Source: Eonycteris spelaea
Lineage: Eukaryota > Chordata > Mammalia > Chiroptera > Pteropodidae
Length of the DNA: 64,000 bases
Assembly: GCA_003508835.1 (NCBI GenBank)
Contig: PUFA01000171.1
Span: forward strand, 806,001-870,000
Direction of reading: 5' to 3'
In this document: positions 33,882 to 46,821 of the stretch, in pieces
Layout of the letters: each line of letters opens with the position of its first letter
Numbering within the stretch: the stretch's first letter is position 1
Program-made: the position numbers and the translations under genes
The notes under the pieces: generated by a model
What the model was told of the DNA's origin: nothing
Seen by the model: the letters and a program-made list of their open reading frames with translations, nothing else
Database searches by the model: none

Positions 33882-34672
33882 TGTGCCTATTGAGCATCTT
33901 TTTGTGTACCCATATATTCAGGTCCTTTATTCATTTTTTAATAGGATTATTTGTTTTTTCTTTTGTTATTGAGTTACAGGGGTTCCTCATATATTTTGGA
34001 TATTAACTCCTTATCATATTGATGGTTTGCATGTATTTTCTCTCATTCCATAAGTTGCCTTTTCATTTTGTTGTTTCCTTTGCTGTACAGAAGCTTTTTA
34101 GTTTGATATAGTTCTACTTGTCTATTTTTGCTTTTCTTGCATGTGCCTTTGGTGTCATATCCAAAAAAGTTATTGCCAAGATCAATATCAAAAAGCTTTT
34201 TACCAGTTTTCTTTAGGAATTTTAGGATTTCAGGGCTTACATTTAAGTCTTTAATTGATTTCAAGTTAATTTTTGTGAATGGTGTAACATAGGGGTCCAA
34301 TTTTATTCTTTTGCATAAGGATATCCAATTTTCCCAGCATTATTTGTTAAAGATGTTATCCTTTTCCCATTAGGTGTTCTTGACCCTCTTGTCAATGATT
34401 AGGTGACAGTATATACACAGGTTTATTTCTGGGCTCTCTTTCTGTTCTATTGGTCTATGTATCTGTTTTCATGCCATTACCAAACTCTTTTGATTATTAT
34501 AGCTTTGCAATATAGTTCAAAATCAGGAAGTGTGATGCTTCCAATTGTGTACTTCTTTTTCAAGATTGCTTTCAAGATTGGTATTCAGGGCCATTTATGG
34601 TTCCATACAGATGTTAGGACTGTTTTTTCTATTTCTGTAGAAAATGTGAGGGCATTGTTGAAATAGGCAATA
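33882..34672 (-). mobile_element. L1 ORF2 fragment, antisense
   Basis: Antisense ORF2 words: 'tattcaggtcctttattca', 'ttggatattaactccttat', 'gtacagaagctttttagtt', 'tttcccagcattatttgtt' and 'ctttgcaatatagttcaaaa'. Its first roughly 110 bases are an inverted, diverged copy of 32,925-33,029. Degenerate. Confidence 0.8.
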
Positions 34673-34810
34673 GGCTAGGAATTAGTAGAGTTTAACAACT
34701 GCATGTAATCAAGGTAAGGGTTGAAGAGATTACTACTAGTACCACTGTCATCGCAGAGTGACTTATGGGCTGTGCCTCCCTGATCAGAGAGCATCAGAGG
34801 CTTAACATTA

Positions 34811-34813
<3 letters not shown>

Positions 34814-34857
<44 letters not shown>
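34814..34857. repeat. (GT)n microsatellite
   Basis: About 22 uninterrupted GT units. Confidence 0.95.
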
Positions 34858-34859
<2 letters not shown>

Positions 34860-34894
34860 GGGTGGATAAGAATAACAGGCCCGAGGCGGGGGAC

Positions 34895-37800
34895 TAGTTC
34901 TCAAAGTTGCTGCAATGTATTATCTAACCCATCCAGTTTCCAAGAAAAAAAATTAGAAAGCATGAAAAGAAGCAAGAAAATATGACCTATGTATTGTCTA
35001 AGAATAAGGTAACTGAAAATGTCCATGAGAATGACCAAATGTTGGCTTTAACAGAAAAAAATTTTAAAGTAGCTATTGTAAATGTATTCATAGAATTAAA
35101 GGAAAGTACGACTAAAGAAGTAAAGGAAGGTATGATGACAGTGGTACATCAAGTAGATAATATAAAGAGAGAGAAATGTTAAAAATATGGAAATTCTGGA
35201 GTTAGAAAGTGAAGTAACAGGTAAAAAATGCACTGGAGAGGACTGGCAGAAGAAAGAATTAGTAGACTTAAATATAGATTGATAAAGAGTACACAAGCTG
35301 AAGAACAGTGAGGAAAAGAAAGAAGAAAAATGAACAGAGCTTCAGAGAAATGCGGAAAACCATTAAGTACTATTACCATCATATGTATAATAATAGTACA
35401 AGAAGGAAGGAGAGAAAGGAGAAAAAAATAGAAGAAATAATTACTGAAAAATCCCCAAATGTATTGAGAAACAATAACTTATGTGTCCAGAAAGCTCAAT
35501 GAATTTCAAAAAGGGTAAATGAAAAGACAACTATAAATACACAAATCATAGTAAATATTTGAAAGTCAAAGGAGAGGAGAAAATTTTGAAAGCAGCAAGA
35601 GAAAAATCATGTCATTTATAAAGGAAAGCCAATAAAATTAATAACTGATGTCCTAGCAGAAACAGTGGAGGCCATAAGGATGTGGAATGTTGTAGTCAAT
35701 GTGCTCGAAGGAAAAAATCACCTGCTTGGTTGAGCTGCTCCCTAGGAGCTACTCCTATATGGCCCACTGTAAAAGAAGAAAGGTCTCAAATCAATAATCT
35801 AAGCTTCTACCTTATACTAGAGAAAGAAGGGGAAAAGAACAAATGAAAACAAGTAATAAAGCTAAGAACAGAAATGAAAGACATTTTAAGAAGAAACAAT
35901 AAATAAAATGAATGACTAATTCTTTGAAAAAATTTATAAAATTGATAAATCTCTATTAAGACTGACAAAGAGAAGACTTACATTTTTAATATCAGGAATG
36001 AAAGAGGAGATGCAAACATTAAAAGGATACTAAGCTAACACTATGACAACTCAAGAAATATAGATGCAATGCAAAGTCCTTGAAGGCCACAAACTACCAA
36101 AACTCAACCAAGATGGAACTCCAACAGTCCTAAAACTGCTAAAGAAATTGAATGCATGGTAAAACAAAACAAAACCAAAACAAAACAACACCACCAAAAA
36201 TTCCAAAAGAGAAATCTCGATGCTGAAGTGGCTAAACTGGTGAAGACATTACACCAATTTTACACATTTTTCCAGCAAATATCAGACAAGAAAACATTTC
36301 AAATTTTATTTTATGAGACCACCTATAAAATCCAGAAAAGAGTAATACAGGAAAAAATTGTACAGGTCAATATCCATCATGAACCTTGACACAAAGTCCC
36401 CAGTGAAATAGTAAATAGAATCAACCAATATATAAATGAAAGTGACACTAGAGAAATGCAGGGCTGGTTCAATATTTGAAAAAGAATCAATATAATCTAC
36501 TATATTAACAATCTGAAGAAGAAAAACCTACATGATCATGTTAGTTAATCCAGAAATAGTATTTGACAGAATTCAACATCTATTCTTGATAAAAACTCTA
36601 AGCAAACTAAGAATAGAGAACTTCAACCTGATAAAGCATATCTACAAATAATCTTCAGCTAACATTGTATTTATTGGTGATAGAAAGAATGTTTCTCTTC
36701 TTTGACTGGAAAAAAGGTAAGAATATCTGCTTCACCATTGCTATTGAACATCATCCTGGAAATCCTAGCCATTGCAATAAGGCCAGAAAAAAAAATAAAA
36801 GATACATGGGGTGGAAAGGAAGAAATAAAAGATGTATAGAGTGGAAAGGAAGATGTATAGGAAATGAAGAGGTATAGGAAAGAAATAAATAAAATTTTAA
36901 AAATATAAAAATATTTGTAAATGACATAATTTCCAACATAAAAAAATTCCCAGGAATTTATTTTAAAATCCTAGGATAAATATGTGAGTTAAGCGAGGTC
37001 TCTGAACACAAGTTCACAAGGTGAATACACAAAACAATCATTTTACATACTAGCAATGAACAATTGGATACCAATTTTTTTTTTCAAATTACAAGTTCAC
37101 CACAAAAAAGGAAATACCTAGGAATAAATCTAACCAAACTTACAGTGCCTATACGCTGAAAACTACAAAATGCCGATGAAAGAAGTCTAAGAAAATTTAA
37201 ATATTAATGAAAATACATCATAGGTCTAAATGTAAAACCTAAAACTAAAACTTTTAGAAGAAAACATTGGAGCAAGTCTTCATTACCTGGGATTAGGTGA
37301 TGAGTTTTTAGGCATACTATCAAAAGAATGTTTCATAAAAGAAAAAATGATAAATTGGACTTAATAAAAATTTAAAACTTTTTGCTATGAAAGGCATGGT
37401 TAAGAGAAAGAAAAGACAAACTGTAGACCAAAAGAAAATATTTGCAAATAATTTATCTAATAAAGGACTTATCTTTAAAATTTAAAAAGAAATCTTAAAG
37501 CTCAAAAGTAAGAAAATGAAGAGCCCAATTAAAGTATGGGTAAATGATTTGAAGAGATACTCACCTATGTAGATATATGGATGGCAAATGAGTACATGAA
37601 ATGATGTTAAACATCTTCAGTCAGTACAGATAATGAAAATTAAAATCACAATGATTTTCAAGACTAGAATGGTTAAAAGAAAAAAATACTAATAATATCA
37701 AGTACTAGTGTATTAATCTGCATGGGCTGCTATAATAAAAATACCTAGACTGGGTGGCTTAAAAACAAGAAATTTATTTCTCACAGTTCTGGAGGCTGGA

Positions 37801-38515
37801 AGTCCAAGATCAAGGTGCCAGTACGGTCAGGTTCATGTGAAGGCCCTCTCTCTGGTTTGCACATCGCCATCCCCTATGGTAGGGAGAGAGAAATAATCTG
37901 TATCCTGTCTCTTCTTAGAAAGGCACTAATCTCAGTAATGAGGGCTCCACTCTCATGACCTAATTGCCTCTCAAAGTCCCCGCCTCCAAATACCATCACA
38001 TTGGGGATTCAACATACGTATTTTGAGTGGAACACAAATATTTATTTTACAGTAGCTGAAGAGGATGCAGAACAATTGGAACTCTCATTATATTGCTGGT
38101 GGGAGTGTGAAATTATCCAGCCACTCTGGGAAACTGACAGTTTTAAAACAAAATTAAATATACACTTATTTGACCCAACAATCCAATTGTTTGGGTATTT
38201 ACCCTAGAGAAATAAAACTGTGTTTCATATTTACAAAATCTTATTCACTAACATTCATAGCAGCTGTGTTCACAATTTCCAAAAACTTAAAACAACCAAA
38301 AGGTCTTTCAATGGGGAATGGATAAGCCACTTTGAGATATATATATAATGGAAAACTACTCAGCAAGAAAAAGGAACAAACTATTGATAATGGTATAAAA
38401 TTTGGATGATTCTCAAAGGAATTAAACTGAGTGAAAGAAGTTAATCTGAAAAGATTACATATTATTGTTTTTATTTATATGACATTCTCAAAAAGACAAA
38501 ACTATAGTATTGAGA
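34895..38515 (+). mobile_element. Decayed L1 (ORF1 and ORF2), interrupted by an LTR
   Basis: 5' part 34,895-35,760 matches L1/HAL1 ORF1 ('aacagagcttcagagaaatg', 'aaagctcaatgaatttcaa', 'gaaagcagcaagagaaaaat'). 35,800-37,700 matches ORF2, including the reverse-transcriptase region ('caatatttgaaaaagaatcaa', 'catcatcctggaaatcctag'). 38,050-38,515 matches the ORF2 C-terminus ('tattgctggtgggagtgtg'). All frames are riddled with stops, so it is old and inactive. An MLT1-type LTR lies inside it. Confidence 0.8.
37709..38045 (-). mobile_element. MLT1-type (ERVL-MaLR) LTR, antisense, nested in L1
   Basis: Antisense MLT1 words: 'ctgggtggcttaaaaacaag', 'cagttctggaggctggaagt', 'ccaagatcaaggtgccag', 'ctcatgacctaattgcctct' and 'accatcacattggggattca'. 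It interrupts the ORF2 sequence of the surrounding L1 and therefore inserted later. Confidence 0.8.
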
Positions 38516-38929
38516 AGCACTTATACCTTAACACCTAATGGAATTTTCCTGTATGTATACCAAAATCACCCGGAACTGATGACCTCTTTATTCTTTCCAA
38601 TTTCTCCCTTTGAAATGGGAATGTTTATTCTATGTCTAATGTCTATGCTTATCCCACCATTGAATTTTTGGAAGCAGATAACAAGTACTCTTATTTTACA
38701 CAACCAGAGAAAGAAAATTTTTGTCCCAGAATGGATTATACTCAGAGTCTAATCCAAACCTAATGTAAATGATATTTGAGACTTCTGAGTTCATGATATT
38801 TAGATGAGAAATTGAACTTAAGAGTTCACGCCACAATGAGTTGAGTCTTTGAAAGATGTAATAGTTTGAATACACTTTACATGTGAGGCAGATGTGAATG
38901 TGGGGGGCGAGGCAGAGAGTGAATTCTAG

Positions 38930-39523
38930 TGGGTTGAACAGTGTGTCTCCAAAAGATATGTCCACATTCTAATCCATAGAACCTATGTATCTCTTGATCT
39001 CTCCTTTATTTCTTCTATGACCCAGTTGTTCTTTAGTAGCATGTTGTTTATTCTCCACATATTTGTGGTTCTTCCAGTTTTCTTTTAACAGTTGATCTCT
39101 AGTTTCAAAGTCTAATCCCTGGAATCTGAGAACGTGATCTTATTTGAAAAAATGTCTTTGCAGATGTAATTAAGTTAACAATCTTAACTATAAGATCATT
39201 TTACATTATCTGAATGGGCTCTAAATCTAATGACTAGTGTCCTTATAGGAGACACACAGAAGTATGATGCATAGGAAGATGAAAAAGGCTGTGGGAAGAT
39301 GGAGGCAAAGATCGGAGTTATGCAGTCAAAAGCTAAGGAATGCCTAGAGCCATCAGGAGCTGGAAGAGGCAAGGACGCTTTCTTCTCTAGAGCTTCAGAG
39401 AGAACAGCAACTTCATTTTGGATTTCTGTCCTCCAGAACTGTGAGATAACCCATTTCTGTTGTTTTGCGCTACAGGGTTTGTAATAATTTATTATGGCAT
39501 CGCTAGAAAACAAATACACAGGC
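38930..39523 (+). mobile_element. ERVL-MaLR-like LTR, sense, with nested L1 piece
   Basis: MaLR LTR words in order: 'gttgaacagtgtgtctcc', 'aatctgagaacgtgatctta', 'ttgcagatgtaattaagtta', 'tgactagtgtccttatagga', 'cctccagaactgtgagataa' and 'tttctgttgttttgcgct'. Interrupted at about 38,991-39,107 by L1 sequence. Subfamily not resolved. Confidence 0.7.
38991..39107 (-). mobile_element. Short L1 ORF2 fragment inside an LTR
   Basis: About 115 bases of antisense L1 ORF2 ('ctttatttcttctatgacc', 'tagcatgttgtttattctcc', 'gttgatctctagtttca'). The LTR words 'tctaatccatagaacc' before and 'tctaatccctggaatc' after look like a diverged duplication of the target. No A-tail. Confidence 0.6.
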
Positions 39524-39884
39524 CTTGTTATGTTTTTATATTTAGAGCTCTGTCAAGGGAGAATTACATTAGCATTATAGAAGAGCCCCCATATACATTT
39601 TGTTTCCTTGTGTAAATTTAGGAGCCTAGGATTCTTGGTTCTGAAATGACGTAGACATGGGAAAAATAGCCCCAGATTTACACAGGCCCCTTCATACCAC
39701 CTGTGCAGAGCAAACTCTTAGGAACAGCTTAAGATTCTGTGTCAGATACAGTTTTGCATCTTAATGAACAATGTACAATTCCTCTGACAAAGATATTTTG
39801 TTTTCAATCTCCTTCTAGTTTGTGATGAAATTACTTCTAGAATAGGATATAATCCCCATATATGGTTTTAGATGTAAGGCCAAG

Positions 39885-40010
39885 GGGGCAATGTTTCTGA
39901 GCTGGTTTTCTCATATGTGAAATGGGAAAGCACCAATAAATAGCCAATTGCAGAATTGTTTATTTTTTTTTATGAGAAAGAATATGAATATGCTTTTAAA
40001 GCTGTAAAGT
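39885..40010. other. Intergenic, possible MIR remnant
   Basis: 'ggttttctcatatgtgaaatggga' resembles the MIR core but little else matches. Marked for completeness. Confidence 0.3.
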
Positions 40011-40016
40011 ACTACT

Positions 40017-40438
40017 TGTTATGGTTAGTTTTCTGTATCAATTTGACTGGGCCTGGGGTGCCCAGATTACACACTGTTTCTAGGTGTGTCTGTGAGGGTG
40101 TTTCTGAATGAGATTAGCATTTGAATCAGTGTTGTCAGTAGAGTAGAGATCCCGCCCCAATGTGGGTGAGCAGCAACCAATCCGTTGAGGGCCTGAACAG
40201 GACAAAAAGCAGAGAAAGGGAGAATTTGTTTCCTTCCTGCCTGCCCGCTTCAACTGCTACCTCAGTCTTTTCCAGCCCTTGGGCTAGGATTTACATCACT
40301 GGGTCCTCTGTTTCTCAGGCCTGCAGAAAGGGGACTGGAATTACACTTTGATATGCCTGCATCTCTAGTCTGGCAGACTGTCCTCTATAATTCTGTGAGC
40401 CAGTTCCTCATAATAAATCTATCACCTCTCGCTCGCTT

Positions 40439-40497
<59 letters not shown>

Positions 40498-40572
40498 CCC
40501 CCCCCCTCTCCCCCCACTCTTGGTTCTAGTTCTGTGTTGCTTCTGTTTCTCTGGAGAACCCTTATTAATACA
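40017..40572 (+). mobile_element. Solo LTR-like element with internal (TC)n
   Basis: Begins TGTTATGGTTAG and ends AATACA. Flanks CTACT and CTACA would be a 5-bp target duplication with one mismatch. Internal words 'gtatcaatttgactgggcc', 'caatccgttgagggcctgaa', 'tgagccagttcctcataataa' and 'ctgtttctctggagaaccc' match a widespread mammalian LTR whose name I do not recall with certainty. A TC expansion at 40,443-40,493 sits where the consensus has a simple repeat. Confidence 0.6.
40443..40493. repeat. (TC)n microsatellite
   Basis: About 24 TC units after CTCG-CTTG units, followed by C-rich sequence. Internal to the LTR-like element. Confidence 0.93.
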
Positions 40573-42350
40573 CTACACAAATCTGCTTTAAACCTATTAA
40601 TAGCGTTAGATGATTTTAAACCAAATTATCACACCTTTTATGTTTTGCATTGTCAAGTTTTTGATTTGTTTTTCCTTACTTCTTACTCCATTAGGCTCAC
40701 TCATTCAATCACTGAGTTAGGTAGCCCAACTTCGTATCAGTTTCCACGTTCTGGACTATTTACCCATTCAAGGCCAAATTCAGACAAAAAATTTTGTGTC
40801 TAGTTTCTGAGACCATTAAAAAGAGTAAATTGCCTATGGAAAATTGTGAATAAGCAGTTTTCTCCTGCGAATGACATATTCACTGAATCATTCTCAGTGG
40901 GCTATCAGTTATCTGCTACATTCCAGAGCTGTCCAGTTATTTTGATGTTTAGCTATGGGATTTTTGTTTGTTTCTCTGTTTTGAGAAAGCTAAGTATTCA
41001 ATTATGTTGATTTTAATTTTAGAGTATTCCTGTGTCTAAGAACAAAAACAGAAAATGTAGATGCTAGCTGAAAATCTCAATCAAAATCCAAAGGCATATT
41101 TTGCAAAATAATTTCTTGTATATGAATTTTTCTGTTTCAACCTGGATTTCTGATGTCACTGACTGTAGCCCTTATGTTAATTAAGTTCGATCAAATGGAG
41201 ACTATGCTTTTAGTAAGAAATGTCAGAAAGAATAAGGTAAGAAAAATATGTCAACCCTCACTATTCATGTTGCAGCCTTAGCTGCAAAATAATTGAATGA
41301 AGGCTATCTGAATTTATTCATGCAAAACAATTACTTCTCATATCTGATTCATTACCATGTAGCCATGTTAACTCATGGTAGATTCATTTCCTTTATTTGC
41401 TTTCTCTGAAGGCATTTTTTTTTCACTTTACTGTTTACTGCTTGTCCAATATTTTGTTTTTTCTACTATTCTTTGTTCAAACTGCAAAAATCTGAAATAA
41501 AAATATAATATAGAAGTATAGGCATCAGCTAACATTTTCTATGGCATATGGTACTTCAGATGCCATATGTACCAGTGTTTAGTGATTCTGGCAAAGAGGC
41601 ATAGAATGGTGAAATCCAACTGCCAGGATTGCTGAAAACAAATATGTAAATGCTCCAGGGCTTTTGTTATTCATAACATACCTCTAACACAGCACATACA
41701 ATATGCTGTTCATTCTGTAACTAGTATATCTAATAAACCACATTTCTCTCTCTTATGTTTTTAAGGCTTCTCCAAGGTTGTGTGCTCTTCTGCCTCTAAC
41801 CTTGAACCCCACTGGTAAACTCTGTATTTCATGCAGCTCATTTCAATGAAAGAGGCTTAGGGGAATACAGTCATCTTTTTTCCCAGGATATTTATTTATT
41901 TTTCCAAATTGAAACCCAAAGTCTTCTGTAGGCCTCTTCTTGAAACAAAGAAAATGCACTGGGCATGTTCTCTAGACAGTACATAGTCATTGGGGGAAAG
42001 CAGCGAACACCAGGAAAGGCAAATTTGGATTGCAGAACAAGAAAGTTTTCTTTTACTGCGGGACTGTTCAGTGGTCCTCCCAACACGGTGATGTTCTAGA
42101 GGATGTAAAGTGAGAAGAGGTCTGTGAAGATAATTACTTCGAAAAAGGGAAATAACGATAATTTAATTACTTTTAAGATACTACAAGCATTCAAGCCCAT
42201 GTAAAATGATCACAATTTCGGTAATAAAAATTGACCTCATTTTGTTGTGTTGGTTTTTTCCTGCTGATTTAGATACAGCTAATGGGTAGCACACCTAATC
42301 TCCTTCTTTCTGTTTCATAGATGGGCTATCTACACAAAGTGGAAAGAAGA
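40573..42350. other. Intergenic, nothing recognised
   Basis: AT-rich sequence without exon signals or clear repeats. Confidence 0.5.
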
Positions 42351-42354
42351 GCAG

Positions 42355-42540
42355 ACTAGCAGCCAGAATACTTAGAGGTCAGTACTTTCCATTTGTCATC
42401 AGACAAGCCGTTTAACCTCTTTGAGCCTGTTTCCATATGTACGATGAGGATAATATCTTCCCTGGGGATATTACTGTGAGGATAATATCGATATAATCTT
42501 TATGGAAGTGCACTTATCTAGCATTATTATTATTAAAAAG
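42355..42540 (+). repeat. MIR SINE
   Basis: 'cagacaagccgtttaacctc', 'tttgagcctgtttccatatg', 'acgatgaggataatatctt' and 'ttatctagcattattattatt' follow MIR order. Contains a short duplicated 'gaggataatat' segment. Confidence 0.7.
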
Positions 42541-42828
42541 AAAGCATCTGTAGATTTGCTGGTAGTGCAGAGACCTAAGGAGGCTTGTACTACTTACCAC
42601 TGACTATTTTTCTGTACATGCAAAAACCTAGGCGAATACTGGGAATGGAAAGTTGTGAACATGCCAATGAAATGGTCAGCACTGAAAATGACTCCTTCTG
42701 AATTTAATTCTTTTAGATTGAATCACATACAATTGCCATTTTTGGAGGTCAAAAGTGGTCTAATACAAGAAATTTCATTTGATTCTTTGTAGCTGTTTTG
42801 GTGGTGATTCCCATGATACATGATAACA

Positions 42829-42842
42829 CACAACACACACAC

Positions 42843-42874
<32 letters not shown>
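42829..42874. repeat. (CA)n microsatellite
   Basis: ACAACACACAC units followed by about 16 uninterrupted CA units. Confidence 0.93.
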
Positions 42875-42881
<7 letters not shown>

Positions 42882-44555
42882 CTTTTAAGCAGTAACTAGT
42901 AACTAGAAGAGCAGTCTGATGTCCATTGCTGCTTAATATCTTCTTCCCTATCTTTGCCCTGCCTCCAATTAGTCACCACGTTTTTTCGATTGTAACTTTG
43001 AAATGCCTCTCAAATGTGGACCTCTCATTGCCACTGCTAAGTCTCTGTCCAGGTCTTTATTTCTTGTTTAGATTATTGAAATATTCTTCTAATATTCAAT
43101 GTAATAATACTCTGTAGCAGCAGCATTGGTAATTTGAGTGCATTGGGAAAGGTTGTGGGAACATAGTGTGCAGAACCAGAAATTGCCTCCAGGTTTAACC
43201 TGAAATCCAAGATACAATTATGAAGAGGCATCAAGGACGTTAACAGAGGTTGAGAGGAAAAACCGAATGCTTAGGAAATGAGTGCTAAGAGCTATTCCAA
43301 TGAGGAAGACTAGATCAAGAATTAGGGAGCTCTAGGATAAGGTAACAAAACTTGGATTAAAAGAGTTATTAAACTACCCATCCTATAGTCTTATTGTCAG
43401 CCATTGGGATTGGAGGATAAACTCTTCTTATCTATAAGTGAAAATTGTCTGGAAGGATTGTTTCTCTGAGAAACTTGAGAACTTGAACTTTCTATAGGAA
43501 AAGTAGATAGAATTGTGTTACAGAGCCCTAGAGAAAAATTCCTAGATGAGGCCTGAGGTCCCTGGAATGCTACTGTATAATAATAACTTTTTCTTCCCAT
43601 GGGTACATAGCAGACTGGTAAATTGTGATTTTTTGAAAACAAGCTGGCCTAATGTTGCTGACTTTTTTGAAAGCTTCATCACTGAATTGAAAAAAAAAAT
43701 GAATAAAATCCCTTTTTAAAAGCCCTTTTTGTTTAGGAATTATACTTGGTTAGTATTTTGATATGTCTATATCCATATATAAAATAGAAAAAACATTGTC
43801 TCTGAATTCCGAGGGAGAAAAGAAAAGTAACAGTTGAGCTTCACCACAGATGAAAGAGATCCAAATTTTTGCCTGGAAAAAATAACAAAAAATACTAAGA
43901 ATAAGAACACTTTCACTCCTTCCCAGTATGGCATATTGGGCAAACATGCAAAGAATCAGCAATTAGGAACAAGTAATCCCTCTATCATCGGGCCCCAATT
44001 ACTGAAGAAATAATGCCAACTCTGGGTCCATCAACAATTAAAAATTTTAATCTTCAGATAGATATGTCTGACTTAGAGAGGAAAACATCCTCAAATTCAG
44101 CAGAAACTATGACATAGTGTTATCTTAATTCTATCATTGACCTAAGACTTATTAGATACATTTGCTCCCCTAGAGAATTCCTTCAGTCAGAAAAAGGTAA
44201 TACTGGTAATGAAAACTCAAAATAGCTTGCCTCTGATCATTAGAAGGAACCAACATAATGCAGACATACTCTAGAGAATAGCATCATTTGCCATCGATGA
44301 TAACAATTCTCAAGTGAGACTAGGTCACAATGCTTGATTAGATCGTAAGTAAAAATGTCAGAAAGAAGTTCAAACTACTCTCATGTACTTCTAACTACAT
44401 TTTGAAAAATTCAGAAAAAAAAACAACACAGAATAAAGTGCTTTATTACAAAGTAGAGCTCCCAAGAACAGCTGACATATTAACCCAGGACAGACACATT
44501 AGTCAATGGATCAGTCAAGTAATTAATTCTATACTCTAGAACTAGATTTTATAAG
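42875..44555. other. Intergenic, nothing recognised
   Basis: Unique AT-rich sequence. No exon, RNA gene or named repeat could be supported. Confidence 0.5.
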
Positions 44556-44559
44556 AGAC

Positions 44560-44890
44560 ACTGAGGAAAGAATGACACAATCTTAACCCTCAAGGAATTT
44601 ATAGTCTAATAGAAGAGGAAGAAAAAAAAGACAAAAAGACTATACATGACTCACTGTCATGGTATAAGGTAGGGAGTAATTGATTCATTCTGTTCAGATA
44701 GGTCAGGGACAGCTTCATAGAAGAATTAACTGAGATTGACCTTGAGAGATGAATAGGAGCCTACCAGAAAGAAAGGGAAGACATCATAGTCAAAGGGAAC
44801 AGCACACAGTAGATTTAGAAGGCTTTAAAGAATTATATTGGAAAGGGCAGGAAGTAAAAGATTGGGATTTATGGAAAATATGGGTTATAG
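44560..44890 (+). repeat. Ancient interspersed repeat, family unresolved
   Basis: Matches the well-known mammalian repeat text around 'cctcaaggaatttatagtct', 'gtcagggacagcttcatag', 'ttgagagatgaataggagc' and 'agggaacagcacacagtag'. I recognise the family by wording but will not name the subfamily. Confidence 0.5.
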
Positions 44891-45584
44891 AAGAGAGAAA
44901 CTAGGAAGGTGAAGAGAAATCGAGATTTGGGAACTTGGAAATTCAGTAACTAGATTTTATTAGTAATTTGCAAATAAAAAATTTATTGATGGTCCAGTAA
45001 TTGTGATCAGTCAGCTAGAAGGTTCAAAACATAAGTGGGCTTAAAATTGGCATAACTAGGGCACACTCCTAAATGACAAGAGCTACTTACATATTTGTAA
45101 TTCTGGATTTTATCCACCTTCTTATGCCTTCAGTCCCTTCAGCCCTCAGCCCTCACTTCACTGGATATCTCCATGGCTAATCTACATGGCACTGTGGCAT
45201 GGTTAAGCATCTGGGGGGTTGGGACTGACTAATTTTACCACAGACCATTGTGTATCACTCCAGGAGTTATACTAAAGACATTTCTTGAATGTCCCCACAT
45301 TGCTGGTCATGCTCTTACTTCAGCCTGATTTTGCCTGTTCTTGAAATGACCAAAGGGAACAAATCTGCTGATGGATTCTGGTCAAGGGAAAATCCAAAGA
45401 AGAAGGGCAGTGGTAGCATTTCTCCTTTAGATGTAGAGAGAAATGAATTGTGTAAACCTTTTGTTTATCCATTGGAACAATAGAAGCTTGTTTATATTCT
45501 TGCATTTTAAAACATTTTCTGTTTATACTATGACTACCTATTCTTGTGGATCATCTTCTAAGACACGCAGGGTGAATGTTGGAA

Positions 45585-45700
45585 AGTGCATTTTATTTTT
45601 ATTTAATTTATTTTAAAATTTATTTTTCATTTATGCTTAACATACAATATTATGTTAGTTTCAGGTGTGCAACATAGTGATTAGGCATTTATATTGCCAG
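45585..45700 (-). mobile_element. Short L1 3' UTR fragment, antisense
   Basis: T/A-rich start followed by 'tatgttagtttcaggtgtgc' and 'aacatagtgattaggcattt', typical of antisense L1 3' ends in laurasiatherian genomes. Confidence 0.6.
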
Positions 45701-46675
45701 ATGAGAGGGGGGTTAGAATGGTGAAAAAGGTGAAAAAGATTAAGAAGTACAAACTGCCAGTTACAGAGAGTGCATTTTAAATAGAAGTAAGTACTGTACT
45801 GAGGAGACAGGATCTCAGTGTTATTCCATTAATATGATGTATTTTCTAAGTAAATAATTATTTATCATTATAATGGCATTATAATAACTCAGGTAAATGT
45901 TGCCGTTAAAGAATTAGGAAAATGTTTCTATATATCCATCTATATATTTTATAGAATATTTATGTATACATATATGTGTGCATGCACGTACACAAATACC
46001 AAATGTACTTTAGAAAAGAGTTAAACCCCTTTATGACAAATTTGCCAACAGAATAAACAATCTCGAATATAATGCAAAGCTTGCCAAGTCCTGTCAGAAA
46101 GCTCTTGTGGCTCAACGCAATTCTCCGATGGCGAGGAACCGCTAAAATAACCCCTTCACTTAGACTCCTGTGATTCCCTGCAGGGAGCTTTCATTGCAGT
46201 TGTCACTGTGAAAAAGCAATCAAATTTAACATATAGACACAGAGCATGAAGGCGTGTGTGTGCTTGCACGCATGTGTGTCTGTGTGTGTGGGTGTGTGCG
46301 CTCTCATACAAGTGTGTATATATGTATGTGAATGGACAGCTGAGGTCTTTGCTCTAATAAAATATATATGAATAATGGTAGAAGGGTTCTGTTAGGATTT
46401 CATTGTCTTTTTTTTTTGAATCTATAGAGTTCAAATTTTATTAGAGCTAATAGAGATTTTCATTCAAGTGTACAATATTAATGAATTTTTTAGTCCACAC
46501 TCACAGGACAAAATGGTCACATAGAGTCACACTTTTAAAATGATAGGTTGTGATCTATTAGGAGGTTATAAAATAAATTAAGAGAGCTATAACCAGCTTT
46601 TACAAAATGAAGTAGAGTAGAAAACTATGAGAAGGTGTATATGGTGTATAGTAAGTGTATTTTTTTGTGTGTGAA
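45701..46675. other. Intergenic, simple TG/TA-rich patches only
   Basis: Includes TA/TG-rich patches at about 45,930-46,000 and 46,245-46,330. Nothing else recognised. Confidence 0.5.
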
Positions 46676-46678
46676 ACC

Positions 46679-46679
<1 letters not shown>

Positions 46680-46758
<79 letters not shown>
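46680..46758. repeat. Compound (TG)n(AG)n microsatellite
   Basis: About 16 TG units pass directly into about 23 AG units without interruption. Confidence 0.95.
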
Positions 46759-46760
<2 letters not shown>

Positions 46761-46821
46761 GGATCACAATTTTACTTTAAAATGGGGATTGTAATTTTAA
46801 AAAGGTTGAAATTTGCTAATT

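Noticed and set aside
34982..35502. Short Lys/Glu-rich frames around 35 kb
   Set aside because: They are decayed L1 ORF1 pieces, not host genes.
40443..40493. TC tract as a separate regulatory element
   Set aside because: It sits inside an LTR-like element at the position of the family's own simple repeat, so it is explained by expansion.
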